Assembly (NCBI GenBank): GCA_027483705.1
Contig: JAIXTY010000045.1
Location: 1 to 43,502, forward strand
Direction of reading: 5' to 3'
From: Rubrivivax sp.
GTDB lineage: Bacteria > Pseudomonadota > Gammaproteobacteria > Burkholderiales > Burkholderiaceae_C
DNA: 43,502 bases
A model generated the notes under the pieces. That model made no database searches. It was not told the DNA's origin and saw nothing but the letters and a program-made list of their open reading frames with translations. A program made the position numbers and the translations under genes. Positions 16,346 to 24,660 of the stretch are shown here, one piece after another. How positions within the stretch are numbered: position 1 is the first letter of the stretch; every line of letters starts with the position of its first letter.

Positions 16346-17230
16346 CTAGGACAGCACCAGCTCTTCGGCCAAGTGCCGGTACACCGCCGACACGCGCCGC
16401 AGGTGGCGCGCGTCGGTGTGCGTCAGCAGCCAGAGTTCGGTCTGGCAGTCCTCGATCTCGGGGCCGAGCTGCACGAGGTCGTTGCGCTGCTGCGCGAGGA
16501 ACATCGGCAGCAGGCCCACGCCCATGCCCTGGGCCACCAGTTCGGCCACGGTGAGGATGCTGTTGACGCGGTACTTCGGCACCACCTTCGGGTAGCGCTT
16601 CTTCCGCCAGACGACGCCGGGGTGCTCCGGCAAGGCGTCGTCGGGTGCGATCCAGTTCGTGGCCGCGAGCACCGCGTCGTCGAACGTCTTCAGCCCGCCC
16701 TTGCGGGCGGTGAACAGCGCCACGCGGATGGGGCCCACGTGCTTGCCCACGAGGTGCGGCGGCGGCCGCTTGGTGGCACGCACGGCGATGTCGGCGTCAC
16801 GGCGGGTCAGGCTGGCCAGTTCGTTGCCCGCCACCAGCTCGAACCCCAGCAGCGGATGCACGCGCTGCAGCGACTTCAACGCCGGCGCCACCAGGGCGTG
16901 CAGCACCGTGTCGGTGGTGGTGATCTTCACCGAACCGGAGACCTGCCCCGGATCGGCCTGCGCCGCCGATCGCGCGGCCTCCAGCTCGGCCTCCATCCGC
17001 TCCGCGCGGGCGGCCAGTTCCTGCGCCAGCTCGGTCGCGACGTAGCCGGACCGCGTGCGCTCGAAGAGCTGCACGCCGAGCCCCTTCTCGATGCGCTGCA
17101 GGCTGCGGAAGACCGTGGACGCGTCCTGGCCCAGCTGCTCTGCGGCGGCGGCCAGGGTGCCGGCCCGCACCATCGCCAGCACCACCGCGAGGTCGCCGGC
17201 CTCGAGCTTGAATTGCGTTTTTGCAATCAT
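16346..17230 (-). CDS. LysR family transcriptional regulator (of the DoxX/GST operon)
   Basis: A 294-residue LysR protein with an N-terminal helix-turn-helix (about residues 20-40, GTLAAAAEQLGQDASTVFRSLQRIEKGLG) and a C-terminal effector-binding domain. The recognition helix reads DASTVFRSLQRIE rather than the usual PSAVSRQI-type sequence, typical of a divergent LysR subgroup. It is divergent from the DoxX/GST/nitroreductase genes with a 79-base gap holding a dyad (17257-17271), the standard LysR arrangement for controlling the neighbouring operon and itself. The inducer is likely an electrophile or quinone judging from the targets; that is inference. Confidence 0.9.
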   Translation of the reverse strand: MIAKTQFKLEAGDLAVVLAMVRAGTLAAAAEQLGQDASTVFRSLQRIEKGLGVQLFERTRSGYVATELAQELAARAERMEAELEAARSAAQADPGQVSGSVKITTTDTVLHALVAPALKSLQRVHPLLGFELVAGNELASLTRRDADIAVRATKRPPPHLVGKHVGPIRVALFTARKGGLKTFDDAVLAATNWIAPDDALPEHPGVVWRKKRYPKVVPKYRVNSILTVAELVAQGMGVGLLPMFLAQQRNDLVQLGPEIEDCQTELWLLTHTDARHLRRVSAVYRHLAEELVLS

Positions 17231-17256
17231 CGATTTCTCCTGCGCCTATTTTCAAT

Positions 17257-17271
17257 GCGTTTTGGCAACGC
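17257..17271. promoter_or_regulatory. Candidate LysR-binding dyad
   Basis: GCGTT-TTGGC-AACGC forms an inverted repeat in the gap between the LysR gene and doxX; with flanking bases it matches the T-N11-A style of LysR boxes. Confidence 0.4.
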
Positions 17272-17309
17272 CATCGTACGGTCCCCAACCACTCACTCAG
17301 AGGTCTTTC

Positions 17310-17729
17310 ATGTCTTCTCTCTCAACCCGAAGCACCGACACCGGCATCGCGCTGCTGCGCATCAGCCTGGGCATCATGTGGATCGCCCACGCGCTGCTCA
17401 AGCTGCTTGTCTTCACCCTGCCGGGCACGGCCCAGTACTTCGTCAGCATCGGCTTCCCGGGGTGGGTCGCCTACCCGCTGTTCGCCATCGAGCTGCTGGG
17501 CGGCCTGGCCCTCGTGCTGGGCCTGTACGCGCGTCAGGTGGCGCTGGCCCTGACGCCCGTGATGGCCGTGGTGATCGCGGTGCATGCCGGCAACGGCTGG
17601 GTCCACACGGCGCCTGGCGGCGGCTGGGAGTACCCCGCCTTCCTGCTGCTGGCGTCGCTGGCCCTGTGGCTGGCCGGCGACGGCGCCTTCAGCCTGCGCC
17701 GCAGCCGCCTGCTGGTTCCAGCCCTGTGA
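17310..17729 (+). CDS. DoxX family membrane protein
   Basis: A 139-residue protein with four predicted membrane helices (about residues 10-30, 50-70, 75-95, 110-130), the DoxX/YphA arrangement. It contains the usual GIALLRISLGIMWIAHALLKL opening and a GFPGWVAYPLFAIELLGG segment. DoxX-like proteins are small inner-membrane proteins often linked to oxidative or electrophile stress and frequently co-regulated by LysR proteins. The ATG at 17310 follows AGAGG. It is the first gene of a three-gene operon with a glutathione transferase (11-base gap) and a nitroreductase. Confidence 0.88.
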   Translation: MSSLSTRSTDTGIALLRISLGIMWIAHALLKLLVFTLPGTAQYFVSIGFPGWVAYPLFAIELLGGLALVLGLYARQVALALTPVMAVVIAVHAGNGWVHTAPGGGWEYPAFLLLASLALWLAGDGAFSLRRSRLLVPAL

Positions 17730-17739
17730 GGAGCACGCC

Positions 17740-18405
17740 ATGACCCCACGCCTCACCCTCGTGAGCCACAAGCTCTGCCCCTACGTCCAGCGGGCGGCGA
17801 TCGTCCTGGCCGAAAAGGGCGTCGCCTTCGAACGGGTGGACATCGACCTGTCCAGCAAGCCCGACTGGTTCCTGCGCATCTCGCCGCTGGGCAAGACGCC
17901 GGTGCTGCTGGTGGACGGCCAGTCGATCTTCGAGTCGGCCGTCATCTGCGAGTACCTCGACGACACCACCCTGCCCCGGCTGCACCCCGAGAACGCGCTG
18001 CAGCGCGCCCGCCATCGCGCCTGGATGGAGTTCGGCTCGGCGGTGCTGAACACCATCGGCGGCTTCTACAGCGCCGCCGACGACGCGGCCCTGCAGGCCA
18101 AGGCGGCCGAACTGCGGGGCCGGTTCGAGCAGATCGAAGCCGCGCTGGGCGAAGGGCCCTACTTCGCCGGCACCGGCTTCTCGATCGTCGACGCCGTGTT
18201 CGGCCCGGTGTTCCGCTACTTCGACGTCTTCGACGAGATCGCCGACTTCGGCGTCTTCGAGGCCACGCCACGCGTGCGGGCCTGGCGCGCGGCGCTGGCG
18301 GCGCGCGCCACGGTCCGCGATGCCGTCGATCCGGCCTACCCCCAGCTGCTGCGGCGGTTCCTCGTGAATCGCGGCTCGGCCCTGTCTGCCCTGATGCAAC
18401 CCTAG
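17740..18405 (+). CDS. Glutathione S-transferase family protein
   Basis: This 221-residue protein has the thioredoxin-like N-terminal domain with the HKLCPYVQRA motif (Cys13 at the glutathione site, as in omega-class and related bacterial enzymes), the cis-Pro segment KTPVLL and the ESAVICEYL glutathione-binding motif, then an all-helical C-terminal domain. It would conjugate glutathione to electrophiles or reduce glutathionyl adducts. A cysteine rather than tyrosine or serine at the active site points to thiol-transferase or dehalogenase-type chemistry. The ATG is preceded by GAGGAG. It sits between doxX and the nitroreductase. Confidence 0.9.
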   Translation: MTPRLTLVSHKLCPYVQRAAIVLAEKGVAFERVDIDLSSKPDWFLRISPLGKTPVLLVDGQSIFESAVICEYLDDTTLPRLHPENALQRARHRAWMEFGSAVLNTIGGFYSAADDAALQAKAAELRGRFEQIEAALGEGPYFAGTGFSIVDAVFGPVFRYFDVFDEIADFGVFEATPRVRAWRAALAARATVRDAVDPAYPQLLRRFLVNRGSALSALMQP

Positions 18406-18414
18406 GAGAACCTG

Positions 18415-19029
18415 ATGAACTCGATCCGCACCCTCTTGGAACAACGCACCTCCGTCAATCACTTCGACACGCGCCGCCCGGTGGATGAGGCGCAGATCAC
18501 CGAACTCGTCCGGCTCGCGACCCTGAGCCCGAGCGCCTACAACTTCCAGAACTGGAAGTTCATCGCCGTGCGCGATGCGGCAGCCAAGGAGCGCCTCAAG
18601 GCCGCCGCCTACGGCCAGCAGAAGGTCGTCGACGCACCGGTCACCTTCATCGTCTGCGGCACCTTGAACGCGCACCGTCGGCTCGCGCAGGTGCTGCAGC
18701 CCTCGCTCGACGCCGGCATCCTGAACGCGGATGTCGTCAAGGCCTGGGTGTCCATGGCGCAGGGCTCGCACGAAGGCAATCCGCAGCTCCAGCGCGACGA
18801 GGCCCTCCGTTCGGCCAGCCTGGCGGCGATGACGCTGATGCTGGCCGCGCAGGACCAGGGCCTGGTGACCGGCCCGATGAGCGGCTTCGATCCGGCTGCC
18901 GTGGCCCAGGCCTTCGGGCTCACGGCCGACGAGGTGCCCGTGATGCTGGTGACCGTGGGCTATGCGGCCGACGGCAACTGGGCGCAGAAGCCGCGCAGGG
19001 CGGTGCGCGAGGTGCTTGAGGTGGTCTAG
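18415..19029 (+). CDS. Nitroreductase family FMN-dependent oxidoreductase
   Basis: A 204-residue protein with the nitroreductase signature near the start: LEQRTSVNHFD (FMN-binding Arg and Ser), LSPSAYNFQNWKFI, and a C-terminal VTVGYAADGNWAQKPRR that contributes to the FMN phosphate site. The family reduces nitroaromatics, quinones and related compounds with NAD(P)H. AGGAGA precedes the ATG at 18415, nine bases after the GST stop. With DoxX and GST it forms a compact detoxification unit probably under the divergent LysR. It converges with the next LysR gene. Confidence 0.92.
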   Translation: MNSIRTLLEQRTSVNHFDTRRPVDEAQITELVRLATLSPSAYNFQNWKFIAVRDAAAKERLKAAAYGQQKVVDAPVTFIVCGTLNAHRRLAQVLQPSLDAGILNADVVKAWVSMAQGSHEGNPQLQRDEALRSASLAAMTLMLAAQDQGLVTGPMSGFDPAAVAQAFGLTADEVPVMLVTVGYAADGNWAQKPRRAVREVLEVV

Positions 19030-19126
19030 ACAACCACCCCGGGCCGAACGCATCTGCCGAAGAAGCGAGTCGGCCGATGCACGGGCCGCCTTGTCCGCGC
19101 GCCACCTGCTCAGTCCCGCGCGCCTC

Positions 19127-20062
19127 TCACGGCACGAGCATGGGCCACAAGGTCGGCGCCGACTGCAGGCGCTGCAGCATCCAGCGGCCGGCGCTGCCCA
19201 GGCCATCGCTTCGATGGGCCAGGCAGAACGAGGCGGCAGGCCGCGGCTGGACGACGCGCAGTGGCAGCAGGCGGCCGTCGCGGAACGCCGGCTCGGCCAG
19301 GAAGCGCGGCAGGAAGCCCACGCCCAGGCCGGCCACCTGGGCCGCCAGCTTGTCGCGCATCGTGGCCACGGTGAGCGTGTCCTGCCCCGACAGCAGGCCG
19401 GCGCTGAGCGGCGGGCCCGAGCGCGAGCTGTCGGCCACGACGACGGCCCGGTGCGGCCGCAACGCGTCGTCGGTCACGGGCTCGCCCACGCGCCGCGCCC
19501 AGGCAGCCAGGGGATGGGACGGTGCGACCGCGTACTCGAAGGACAGGCGGCCCAGCTCATGGATCTCGTAGCCGCCACCGGGCGGCACACCGCCGGCGCC
19601 CAGGCCCGCCACGACGAGGTCTGCGCGACCGGACTGCAGGGCATCCCAGGTCCCGCCCAGGCCCTCCTCGGCCAGGCTCAGGCGCGTGCCCGTGCGCAGC
19701 GCGTCGAACTCGGCGATCGCCGGGAAGACCGTCTGCAGCCCGAAGATCGTGTCGACCGCCAGACGCAAGCTCGCCTCCCAGCCGGCCTGGCGCTGGGCCA
19801 GCCGACGCTGGATCTCGTCGGCCATGTGCAGCAGGCGGCGCCCGTCGGCCAGCAACTCGGCACCGGCCGGCGTGAGCTGAACGTGGCGCTTCGATCGATC
19901 GAACACCTGCAGGCCCAGCGCACCTTCGAGTTGCGCGACCGTGTAGCTCAAGGCCGAAGGCACCTTGTGCAGCTCGGCGGCGGCCTTCGTGAACGAGGCG
20001 TGGCGCGCAACCGCGTCGAGGACGCCGAGTGCTTCGATCGACAGTTTGCGGGCGCCCGACAT
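19127..20062 (-). CDS. LysR family transcriptional regulator
   Basis: A 311-residue LysR protein; the ATG at 20062 is preferred over the TTG two codons upstream. The helix-turn-helix lies at about residues 18-45 (HASFTKAAAELHKVPSALSYTVAQLEGALG), a sequence typical of the large DsdC/YhaJ-like group. The effector domain is complete. It is divergent from the small secreted protein at 20190; a near-perfect palindrome begins 10 bases upstream of its own start. Autorepression is therefore likely, and the secreted protein is the obvious target. Confidence 0.9.
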   Translation of the reverse strand: MSGARKLSIEALGVLDAVARHASFTKAAAELHKVPSALSYTVAQLEGALGLQVFDRSKRHVQLTPAGAELLADGRRLLHMADEIQRRLAQRQAGWEASLRLAVDTIFGLQTVFPAIAEFDALRTGTRLSLAEEGLGGTWDALQSGRADLVVAGLGAGGVPPGGGYEIHELGRLSFEYAVAPSHPLAAWARRVGEPVTDDALRPHRAVVVADSSRSGPPLSAGLLSGQDTLTVATMRDKLAAQVAGLGVGFLPRFLAEPAFRDGRLLPLRVVQPRPAASFCLAHRSDGLGSAGRWMLQRLQSAPTLWPMLVP

Positions 20063-20071
20063 GATCAAGGA

Positions 20072-20092
20072 TTTTGACTCAACGAGCCAAAA
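20072..20092. promoter_or_regulatory. LysR box (21-bp near-perfect palindrome)
   Basis: TTTTGACTC and GAGCCAAAA flank a 3-base centre; eight of nine positions pair, and the outer TTTTG/CAAAA are spaced by 11, matching the T-N11-A LysR rule. It lies 10 bases before the LysR ATG and 97 bases before the divergent gene. Confidence 0.55.
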
Positions 20093-20189
20093 GGATTCGC
20101 TTCTTGAACAGGATGGCCCTGGCTAGGATGCCTGCGTCACGCGCCGAAGTCCGGTACTCGCCCAGCCCATTGAATCAAACGCCTTGCAC

Positions 20190-20687
20190 ATGAAGACCGA
20201 TCTGATCACCCGACGCACCGCGCTCTGGTCAGCCGCGGCCCCGCTGGGCCTCGTGGCATCGGGTGGGCCGGCCCAGGCCAGCCCGTCGGCGGGCGCCCCG
20301 TCGCGCGAAACAGCCGCGGCGCGGGTGGTCACGCAGACCTACCTGAAGTCGCAGCCGGGGCGCCTCGCGCAGCTGGAGCGCTTCATTCGCGCGAACTGGT
20401 TCGCGATGGACGCGCTGGCCGTGCAGCAGGGGCTGTTCGTGGACTACGGATGGCTGGACAGCGGCACGGACGACGGGCCCTGGAACGCCATCGTCGCGGT
20501 GACCTACAACGACGACAAGGGCTTCGAGGGCATCCAGCCGCGCTGGGCCGCGATCAAGGCTGCCCACCAGGAAGTGCGCCCCGACGGCCTGGGACTGCGG
20601 GACCTGGGGCGTGTGCTCGAAACCAGGAACCTGTTCGAGCGTGCGCCATTTGCGGCCAGGACCCCGGCTCCGACCCCGCAGCGCTGA
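20190..20687 (+). CDS. Small Tat-type secreted protein of unknown function
   Basis: A 165-residue protein with a probable Tat signal: ITRRTALWSAAAPLGLVASG then a cleavage region GPAQA/SPS. The mature part starts with RVVTQTYLKSQPGRLAQLERFIRANWFAMDALAVQQGLF and includes GPWNAIVAVTYND, a layout that recalls the small ferredoxin-like alpha/beta barrel proteins of the NIPSNAP/ABM kind, though no diagnostic residue is visible. The ATG at 20190 is chosen over a TTG two codons upstream. It is divergent from a LysR gene whose operator lies between them. I do not recognise a named family. Confidence 0.7.
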   Translation: MKTDLITRRTALWSAAAPLGLVASGGPAQASPSAGAPSRETAAARVVTQTYLKSQPGRLAQLERFIRANWFAMDALAVQQGLFVDYGWLDSGTDDGPWNAIVAVTYNDDKGFEGIQPRWAAIKAAHQEVRPDGLGLRDLGRVLETRNLFERAPFAARTPAPTPQR

Positions 20688-20737
20688 CGGCGGTGGAGCG
20701 CTACTTCCGGGTTGAAGGGTCACGGGCAGCGACCACC

Positions 20738-21208
20738 TCATCCGGCCTGCGGGCCTTCCGGTGGGCGGCGCCGAGGCTGCAGCGTGGCCTGCGCCGTGGC
20801 CAGCGCACCAGCCTCGGGTCGCTCGGCATCGACCAGTTCGCCCTGCACGAAGCACACCGTCGCGCCGCTGCGCGTGGCCCTGGCGCGGAAGGCCAGCCCC
20901 TGCGAGGCCTGGGCCAGGCGCAGGAACTGCACGTTCAGGTTGAGGGTGACGACGAGCTCGCAGCCGCTGGCCGCCATGCCGGCCAGCACGCACACGGCGT
21001 CGAAGCCGGCTGCGATGACACCACCATTGATGGCGGCCACGCCACCGCCGCCCAGCACGCCCGCATGCAGCCCGCTGAACCGCACGACGGCGGTGCCGTT
21101 GTGTTCGACCCAGCCGACGAGGCCGAACCAGGTGATCTCGGGGCGGCGGTTGAAGGCGGCCACGCGGGTGGCCAGATCGTCGCCTGCTGCCTGCAGCACG
21201 GCATTCAT
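20738..21208 (-). CDS. PaaI-type hotdog-fold thioesterase
   Basis: A 156-residue protein with the hotdog-fold pattern: an early EHNGTAVVRF strand, a GGVIAAGFD helix with the catalytic-type Asp, and TLNLNVQFLR. It resembles the PaaI/YbgC thioesterases that hydrolyse aryl- or acyl-CoA. Its ATG overlaps the stop of the sigma factor gene (ATGA), so it is translationally coupled as the last gene of the EamA/MFS/sigma operon. The physiological link between a thioesterase and these genes is not evident. Confidence 0.78.
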   Translation of the reverse strand: MNAVLQAAGDDLATRVAAFNRRPEITWFGLVGWVEHNGTAVVRFSGLHAGVLGGGGVAAINGGVIAAGFDAVCVLAGMAASGCELVVTLNLNVQFLRLAQASQGLAFRARATRSGATVCFVQGELVDAERPEAGALATAQATLQPRRRPPEGPQAG

Positions 21209-22050
21209 TGCCGGAACATCGGGTGCTGCTCGACGACGAGCCGGATGCCGCGCAGCAGGGACTCGGGCTCGGCGTACTCGGGAGCACCGCGCATCACGGC
21301 CGCGGCGTCGCCCAGTTGCACCAGCTGCTGCAGGCCCTCGGCTGCCGCATCGAGTTCGTCACGGCCGACCTGCAGGCCCAGCGCCTTGCCGCCGCCCGCC
21401 TGCACGGCCCGCTTCGCCGGGACCTGACGCGCGCAGCGGCAGGGCGCGGCCGCGTTCACCAGCCCGCAGCGCTGCGCCATGAAGCCGTGCACCGCCTGCC
21501 GCGCCCGCGCCAGGCGCTGCCGGTGCGCCGCGGGCGTGATGCCCTGCACCTCGGCCGCGGCGGGCGACTCCAGGCCGAACACCACGTCCAGCACGTAGGC
21601 CAGCCGGCCGTGCACGTCCAGGCACATCAGCATGGCCTGCGTGCAGGCCAGCGCCGTCTCGCGCGCGGCCAGCTTGTCCTCGGGCGAGAGCGCGTGGTCC
21701 TGCCAGCCGATGCGCTGCGCGAAGGCCTCGCCGTCCTCCAGGCTGTCGCCCAGCAGCTCGAAGCTCAGCTCGCGCCGGCCGGGTGCGCGCTGCTTCGCGT
21801 TCAGCAGGTGGTGGCCGGCGATGCCGAACACCCAGGTGCCGAAGGCGCTCTCGCCACGCCAGGTGGCCAGGTGCGTGGTCACCTTCAGCAGGATCTCCTG
21901 TGACGCGTCCTGCGCGTCCTCGCGCCGGCCGAGCATGCGCACGGCCAGGTTGTAGACCGGGCGCTGGATGTGGCGCAGCAGCGCCTCCAGCGCCAGCAGT
22001 TCGCCGTTGCGGGCGCGTTCGACGAGCGTGGGGTCGGGTGCGATCTTCAT
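21205..22050 (-). CDS. ECF-type RNA polymerase sigma factor with C-terminal extension
   Basis: A 281-residue sigma-70 family protein. Region 2 is clear (about residues 15-85: LLALEALLRHIQRPVYNLA..., EDAQDASQEIL, TWVFGIAGHHLLN), and region 4 follows (about 150-195: GRLAYVLDVVFGLESPAAAEV... RQRLARARQAV). Regions 1.1 and 3 are absent, as in ECF factors. Beyond region 4 there are about 80 more residues starting with RCGLVNAAAPCRCARQV, a Cys cluster that could bind metal, and a hydrophobic/helical end. No anti-sigma gene is adjacent, so the extension itself may regulate activity. Both ends overlap neighbours (ATGA with MFS upstream and thioesterase downstream). Confidence 0.85.
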   Translation of the reverse strand: MKIAPDPTLVERARNGELLALEALLRHIQRPVYNLAVRMLGRREDAQDASQEILLKVTTHLATWRGESAFGTWVFGIAGHHLLNAKQRAPGRRELSFELLGDSLEDGEAFAQRIGWQDHALSPEDKLAARETALACTQAMLMCLDVHGRLAYVLDVVFGLESPAAAEVQGITPAAHRQRLARARQAVHGFMAQRCGLVNAAAPCRCARQVPAKRAVQAGGGKALGLQVGRDELDAAAEGLQQLVQLGDAAAVMRGAPEYAEPESLLRGIRLVVEQHPMFRQ

Positions 22051-23336
22051 GGTTCGGTGGCTCCGGGGTCGGGCAGGGTTTGCAGGCGGCGCACGGCCGA
22101 GGCCGCGACGATCAGCAGCTGTACGGCAAAGGCGGCCATCGCCAGCACCAGGCAGGCCACCGCGCCACCCTGGGCGGCGGCCCAGCCGCCCAGCACGGCG
22201 CCCAGGGGGCGTGCGCCCATGTTCGCGGTCAGGAAGACGGCCGACACGCGGCCCAGCAGCGGCCCCGGTGTCACGGCCTGGCGCAGCGAGCTGGTGCCGA
22301 CCGTCCACACCACGGGCCCGATGCCGAACAGGAAGAACGAAAGCGCCGCCAGCAAGCCCGAATGCCACAGCAAGGTGCCCGCCATGGCCAGCATCCCTGC
22401 CACCGACAGCACCGGGCCGAGCACGATCGCCGTGCCGAACGGGAGCCGGCGCAACAGTCGCGGCGCCGCGGTGGCGCCGATCACCATGCCCACGCCCTGC
22501 GCGGCCAGCGTCAGCCCCACGGCCGCGGCATCCAGCCCCAGTGTCTGCATCGCATACGGCACGTAGGCCACCTGCAGCGTGAACCAGCCCAGGTTCCAGA
22601 ACAGCGCCGTCAGCAGCACGGGCCGCAGCAAGGTACTGCGCCAGACCAGCGCGGCGCCGTCCACCAGCTCCTGCCGGAGGTCACGCGGCGCGGCGGTGCT
22701 CGCCCGAGCCGGCTCCGGCAGGCCGATCAGCAGCGCGATGGCGCCCGCCGACAGCGCCACCGCGATGCCGAAGGTCGACGACGCGCCCGCAAAGGCCACC
22801 AGGCCGCCCGCCACCGCGGGGCCGGCCACCAGGGCGATGCTGCGTGTCAGCTCCATTCGCGCGTTGGCTGTGGCCAATGCCGACCGCTCGACCAACGCCG
22901 GCAGCAGGGCCGGCGCCGCGACGCTGAAGGCCACCGTGCCCACCGCACCGACGAAGCCCAGCACGGCCAGCACCGCGATGCTGAGCGTGCCCGTCAGCCA
23001 GGCCAGCAGCAGCGCGCCGAGCGCCAATGCGCGCAGGCCCTCGGCCACGGCCATCAGCGTGCGCTTGGACACCCGGTCGGCGAGCAGCCCGGCCGGCAGC
23101 GCCAGCAGCAGGAACGGCAGGGTCTGCAGCGCCGACAGGATCGCGATCTCCTGCGGGCCTGCGCCCAGCGCCGTGACGGCCACCAGCGGCACGGCCGCGA
23201 GGCTGATCTGCTCGGCCGACTGTGCGGCGAGGTTGGCGCCGGCCAGGCGCGTCAGCGAGCCGGGCTCGGCGGCTGTCGACCGCGGCGCGCGCCCCGCGGC
23301 GCCCGCAAGCGGGCTGAAGCTGGTTTCGTTCTTCAT
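22047..23336 (-). CDS. MFS transporter (probable drug exporter)
   Basis: A 429-residue major facilitator protein with about twelve hydrophobic helices. The conserved loop 2-3 motif is visible as GLLADRVSKRTLM and the family resemblance is to the enterobactin/macrolide exporter-like group (MFS_3/EntS type). The ATG at 23336 (MKNETSFSPL) overlaps the EamA stop, and the stop overlaps the sigma factor start, both by ATGA. Direction of transport is most likely outward; substrate unknown. Confidence 0.9.
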   Translation of the reverse strand: MKNETSFSPLAGAAGRAPRSTAAEPGSLTRLAGANLAAQSAEQISLAAVPLVAVTALGAGPQEIAILSALQTLPFLLLALPAGLLADRVSKRTLMAVAEGLRALALGALLLAWLTGTLSIAVLAVLGFVGAVGTVAFSVAAPALLPALVERSALATANARMELTRSIALVAGPAVAGGLVAFAGASSTFGIAVALSAGAIALLIGLPEPARASTAAPRDLRQELVDGAALVWRSTLLRPVLLTALFWNLGWFTLQVAYVPYAMQTLGLDAAAVGLTLAAQGVGMVIGATAAPRLLRRLPFGTAIVLGPVLSVAGMLAMAGTLLWHSGLLAALSFFLFGIGPVVWTVGTSSLRQAVTPGPLLGRVSAVFLTANMGARPLGAVLGGWAAAQGGAVACLVLAMAAFAVQLLIVAASAVRRLQTLPDPGATEP

Positions 23337-24229
23337 GGCGTCGTGGCCCGTTGGGGGGTGTTGGGAAGGCGTACCAAGCCGCTGTTGACCAGCAAGCCGG
23401 TGCCGATGACCGCCATGCCCAGGGCCTGCAGCGCCGTCGGCACGGTGCCGAACAGCGCACCGGCGAAGAGCGAGGCCCACACCGGCACCAGCAGCGCCAG
23501 CGGCGCCACCGCCGCGGCGCCCTGCTCCAGCAGGCCGCGGTTCCAGACCCAGTAGCCGACGATCGTCACCGGATAGGCCTGGAACAGCACGCAGGCGGCG
23601 GTGAGCGGATCCGCCAGTTGCGAGGGCAGGTGCATCAGCACCTCGATGCCGGCGGTGGCCGCGCCGATGGCCAGCAGCGGCAGCGCCGCAAACGGCGACG
23701 ACCACACCAGCAGGGCCACGACGTCGCCAGGCCGTGTGCCCGAGCGGCGCACGATGACGTTCGCCAGCGCCAGGCTGGCGGCCGCACCCAGTGCCGCGAT
23801 CGCGCCCAGGGTGACCTCCCCCAGGCCGCTGGCCAGCAGCATCACCGCAAAGCCGGCCAGCGCAACCAGGGCGCCCAGCCGCTGGCGTGGCAGCCAGGCC
23901 TCACCCAGCCACAGCGTGGCCAGCAACGGCGTGGCAAAGGCGCTGGCCTGCAGGAGCCACGCGCCCAGCCCCGGGGCGAGCTTGGCCGACAGCGCCAGCG
24001 TCATCAGGCCCCAGGTGCCGACCCCGAAGGCCAGCCCGTAGCCGATCAGCCAACGCGCCGGGATGGCGGGCCTGCGGACGACGAACACCAGCGGCACGGC
24101 GCACAGCAGGAAGCGCGTGCCGGCCAGCAGCCATGGGTCCAGCGTGGCCACGCCGAGCTTGATGACCGAGAAGTTCAGGCCCCACAGGGCCGTGACGGCC
24201 AGCAGCGAAACGAACACGCGGCTCGGCAT
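23333..24229 (-). CDS. EamA/DMT superfamily transporter
   Basis: A 298-residue protein with ten membrane helices arranged as two EamA repeats, starting MPSRVFVSLLAVTALWGLNFSVIK, the standard N-terminus of RhaT/YdcZ-like metabolite exporters. The frame is open to a GTG at 24262, one base past the preceding gene's stop, which is an alternative start adding 11 residues; the ATG at 24229 places the first helix normally. It heads a chain of four overlapping genes (EamA, MFS, sigma factor, thioesterase). EamA proteins often export amino acids or related metabolites. Confidence 0.87.
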   Translation of the reverse strand: MPSRVFVSLLAVTALWGLNFSVIKLGVATLDPWLLAGTRFLLCAVPLVFVVRRPAIPARWLIGYGLAFGVGTWGLMTLALSAKLAPGLGAWLLQASAFATPLLATLWLGEAWLPRQRLGALVALAGFAVMLLASGLGEVTLGAIAALGAAASLALANVIVRRSGTRPGDVVALLVWSSPFAALPLLAIGAATAGIEVLMHLPSQLADPLTAACVLFQAYPVTIVGYWVWNRGLLEQGAAAVAPLALLVPVWASLFAGALFGTVPTALQALGMAVIGTGLLVNSGLVRLPNTPQRATTP

Positions 24230-24263
24230 GGCGCCCTGGAGCCCGGGGCTGGGGCCGGCCACC

Positions 24264-24656
24264 TCACTGCCCCTGCGGCACGTGGATGAACTCGACGCCG
24301 GTGTCGAGGTTCACCTTGCGGTAGATGCGCTCGTTGAGCTCGACGACGATCCAGCGCGAGGTGCCCTCCGGCCCCTGCACCTCGATCTTCGTCTTCTCGT
24401 CGTTCGTGAAGCGCCAGCTGCCGCTGATGCTGGCGCCGTTGCGCAGCGTGCGCGTGCCGCTGCCGTCGGCGTTGTACTTGACGCTGAGCACGGGCGACTT
24501 GGCGGTGACGTCGATGCCGTTGGCGACGATCTTCACGTCGAAGGGGCGGCTGGTGATGAGGGCGGTGCGGTCCATGGGAACTCCTTGAGCGTGGGTGGGC
24601 AGGGGGATGTGGGCGCCGAGCGCGACGGTCAGCGCGGTGAGGGTGCGGAACAGCAT
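24264..24656 (-). CDS. Small secreted protein of unknown function
   Basis: A 130-residue protein with a signal peptide (MLFRTLTALTVALGAHIPLPTHA/QG). The mature part is beta-rich with Thr/Ser/Asn turns: DVTAKSPVLSVKYNADGSGTRTLRNG, GSWRFTNDEKTKIEV, RWIVVELNERIYRKVNLDTGVEFIHVP, suggestive of a small lipocalin-like or beta-sandwich fold. No named family recognised. It is divergent from the NarX-like kinase, the shared gap holding repeat element C, and it ends just before the EamA gene, so it may be the first gene of that operon. Confidence 0.72.
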   Translation of the reverse strand: MLFRTLTALTVALGAHIPLPTHAQGVPMDRTALITSRPFDVKIVANGIDVTAKSPVLSVKYNADGSGTRTLRNGASISGSWRFTNDEKTKIEVQGPEGTSRWIVVELNERIYRKVNLDTGVEFIHVPQGQ

Positions 24657-24660
24657 TCGA

